Assembly (NCBI GenBank): GCA_019239815.1
Contig: JAFAZL010000557.1
Location: 1-5,923, forward strand
Origin: Acidobacteriota bacterium
GTDB lineage: Bacteria; Acidobacteriota; Terriglobia; Acidoferrales; UBA7541
Length of the DNA: 5,923 nucleotides
Direction: 5' to 3'
Shown: positions 4,778-5,923 of the stretch, one piece after another
Layout: each line of letters starts with the position of its first letter
Position numbering within the stretch: position 1 is the stretch's first letter
Translations under genes and position numbers: made by a program
Notes under the pieces: model-generated
The model's input: the letters and a program-made list of their open reading frames with translations, nothing else
Told to the model about the DNA's origin: nothing
Databases searched by the model: none

Positions 4778-5923
4778 ATGATTGAGTTCTTCAAAGAGCC
4801 CAATATCGACTGGATGGGCAAAGCCAAGTATTTCTATGGCTTGAGCGCCATTCTCCTCATCGCAGGGCTCATTTCCTGGCTGCATGAAGGCAGCCTCCGA
4901 TACGGCATCGATTTCAGGGGCGGCACCAACGTCGACGTGCGTTTCGCCCAGCCGCCAAATATTGACCAGATTCGCGACGCGCTGAAAACACAGGGTCTCG
5001 GTGGCAGTGAGATTCAGGCGATCAGCGCTGGCGTGACGGCTTCGAATTCGAATGAAGTTCTCATCTTCGTCGAGCAAAAGGGGCAGGGTGACCAGGCGCT
5101 CGATACCAGCAAAGCGCAGGTTCTCACCGCTCTCAATGCGATGTATGGCACCAAGGACCCTGGCAAGCCCGACTTCAACGCCGCCACCCCTTCCTCACTT
5201 GCCGAGATTCTTACTTCGAAAGATCCGCTCGTGCTTTCAACTGGTGCCGGCGATCGCTACGATCAGCTCGCTCGCAGATTGCTGGCTTATCGCGACGGTC
5301 CGAAGAACGGCGTGCTCACCAGTTTTGACGACCTCAGCGGTGTTGAAGGCGCGACCCCCGCGGTAATCTCCGCACTCAAGAGCAACTGCGCGCTCGGCAC
5401 ATTCGCAATTCGCAACGTCGAAATTGTGGGCCCCAAGGTTGGCGCCGAACTGCGGAAGCAAGCCATCCTCGTTACGCTCTATGCACTCGCCGGCATGCTC
5501 GTATACATCGCGTTCCGCTTCGAATGGGTCTTCGGGGCTGCCGCCGTTCTCGCCGTCTTCCACGATGTGCTCATTACATTGGGTTTTTTCTCGATTCTGC
5601 ACTTCGAAATATCGTTGACGGTCATCGCGGCTCTTCTCACCCTCGTCGGTTATTCGATGAATGACACCATCGTCATCTTCGATCGCATCCGCGAAAACAA
5701 CCGCTTGCTCCGCAAAGAATCGTTCGCCGACGTTGTTAACAAGTCGATCAATCAGACTCTTTCGAGAACGATCTTGACTAGCGGCCTGACTTTCCTTACC
5801 GTGCTCGTCCTGTTCCTGATGGGCGGCCAGGTTTTGAGGGCATTCTCCTTTGCCCTGGTGGTGGGGATTGTGGTAGGAACGTACTCCAGTTTTGGCATTG
5901 CTGCGCCTCTTGTTGTCGCTTGG
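4778..5923 (+). CDS. secF: Protein translocase subunit SecF, 3' end missing
   Basis: The frame is open from ATG 4778 to the last base (382 codons, no stop), so the C-terminus lies outside the window. SecF partners SecD in proton-driven protein export at SecYEG. Seen: helix 1 (about 18-36); YGIDFRGGTNVDVRF (42-56); the periplasmic P4-type domain; VEIVGPKVGAELR (214-226); helix 2 (228-246) ending in the hallmark FRFEW; helix 3 (252-272) with HDV; helix 4 (278-300) with GYSMNDTIVIFDRIREN (291-307), whose D296 matches the functional Asp213 of E. coli SecF; TLSRTILTSG (327-336); helices 5 and 6 to the edge. Between the periplasmic helix (about 109-123) and VEIVGP lies an insert of roughly 75-80 residues that E. 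coli SecF lacks; its YR...G.LTSFDDL.GVEG pattern resembles a ComEA/GspK helix-hairpin-helix. The start is supported by AAGGGA 11 nt upstream and the family-like N-terminus. Confidence 0.96.
   Translation, partial: MIEFFKEPNIDWMGKAKYFYGLSAILLIAGLISWLHEGSLRYGIDFRGGTNVDVRFAQPPNIDQIRDALKTQGLGGSEIQAISAGVTASNSNEVLIFVEQKGQGDQALDTSKAQVLTALNAMYGTKDPGKPDFNAATPSSLAEILTSKDPLVLSTGAGDRYDQLARRLLAYRDGPKNGVLTSFDDLSGVEGATPAVISALKSNCALGTFAIRNVEIVGPKVGAELRKQAILVTLYALAGMLVYIAFRFEWVFGAAAVLAVFHDVLITLGFFSILHFEISLTVIAALLTLVGYSMNDTIVIFDRIRENNRLLRKESFADVVNKSINQTLSRTILTSGLTFLTVLVLFLMGGQVLRAFSFALVVGIVVGTYSSFGIAAPLVVAW

Overview
The window looks like bacterial chromosomal housekeeping DNA. It is GC-rich, all genes lie on the + strand, and there is no sign of a mobile element, CRISPR array or RNA gene. 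The order tgt - yajC - secD - secF is the widespread bacterial queuosine/Sec accessory cluster. A Yip1-type membrane protein lies upstream, SecD and SecF are separate proteins, and SecF carries a large periplasmic insert. Together these remind me of Acidobacteriota (Terriglobia-like). That assignment is from memory of the families, not from a search, and is tentative.

Layout: 1-300 is the 3' end of an oligopeptide/dipeptide-type ABC transporter ATPase, cut by the left edge. After a 159-nt gap, 460-1197 encodes a five-helix Yip1-domain membrane protein with the only strong Shine-Dalgarno sequence in the window. After 78 nt comes tgt (1276-2430), tRNA-guanine transglycosylase with all catalytic and zinc residues intact. 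Its GTG start sits where transcription from a recognisable promoter should begin, so its mRNA may be leaderless. A 197-nt gap with a strong palindrome/hairpin precedes yajC (2628-2942). Next are secD (3015-4646) and secF (4778 to the right edge). secF is open to the last base and therefore incomplete.

How the genes work together: SecD, SecF and YajC form the accessory membrane complex of the SecYEG translocon and use the proton-motive force to pull exported proteins out on the periplasmic side. Tgt inserts preQ1 at the wobble position of GUN-anticodon tRNAs. Its link to the sec genes is conserved neighbourhood rather than shared biochemistry. The ABC ATPase and the Yip1-domain protein have no evident mechanistic link to the rest.

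The most interesting feature is in SecF. Its periplasmic domain contains an insert of about 75-80 residues, absent from E. coli SecF, whose spacing of conserved-type residues resembles the ComEA/GspK helix-hairpin-helix fold. I found no wholly new system; the rest is well-known gene families with some unusual regulatory DNA.
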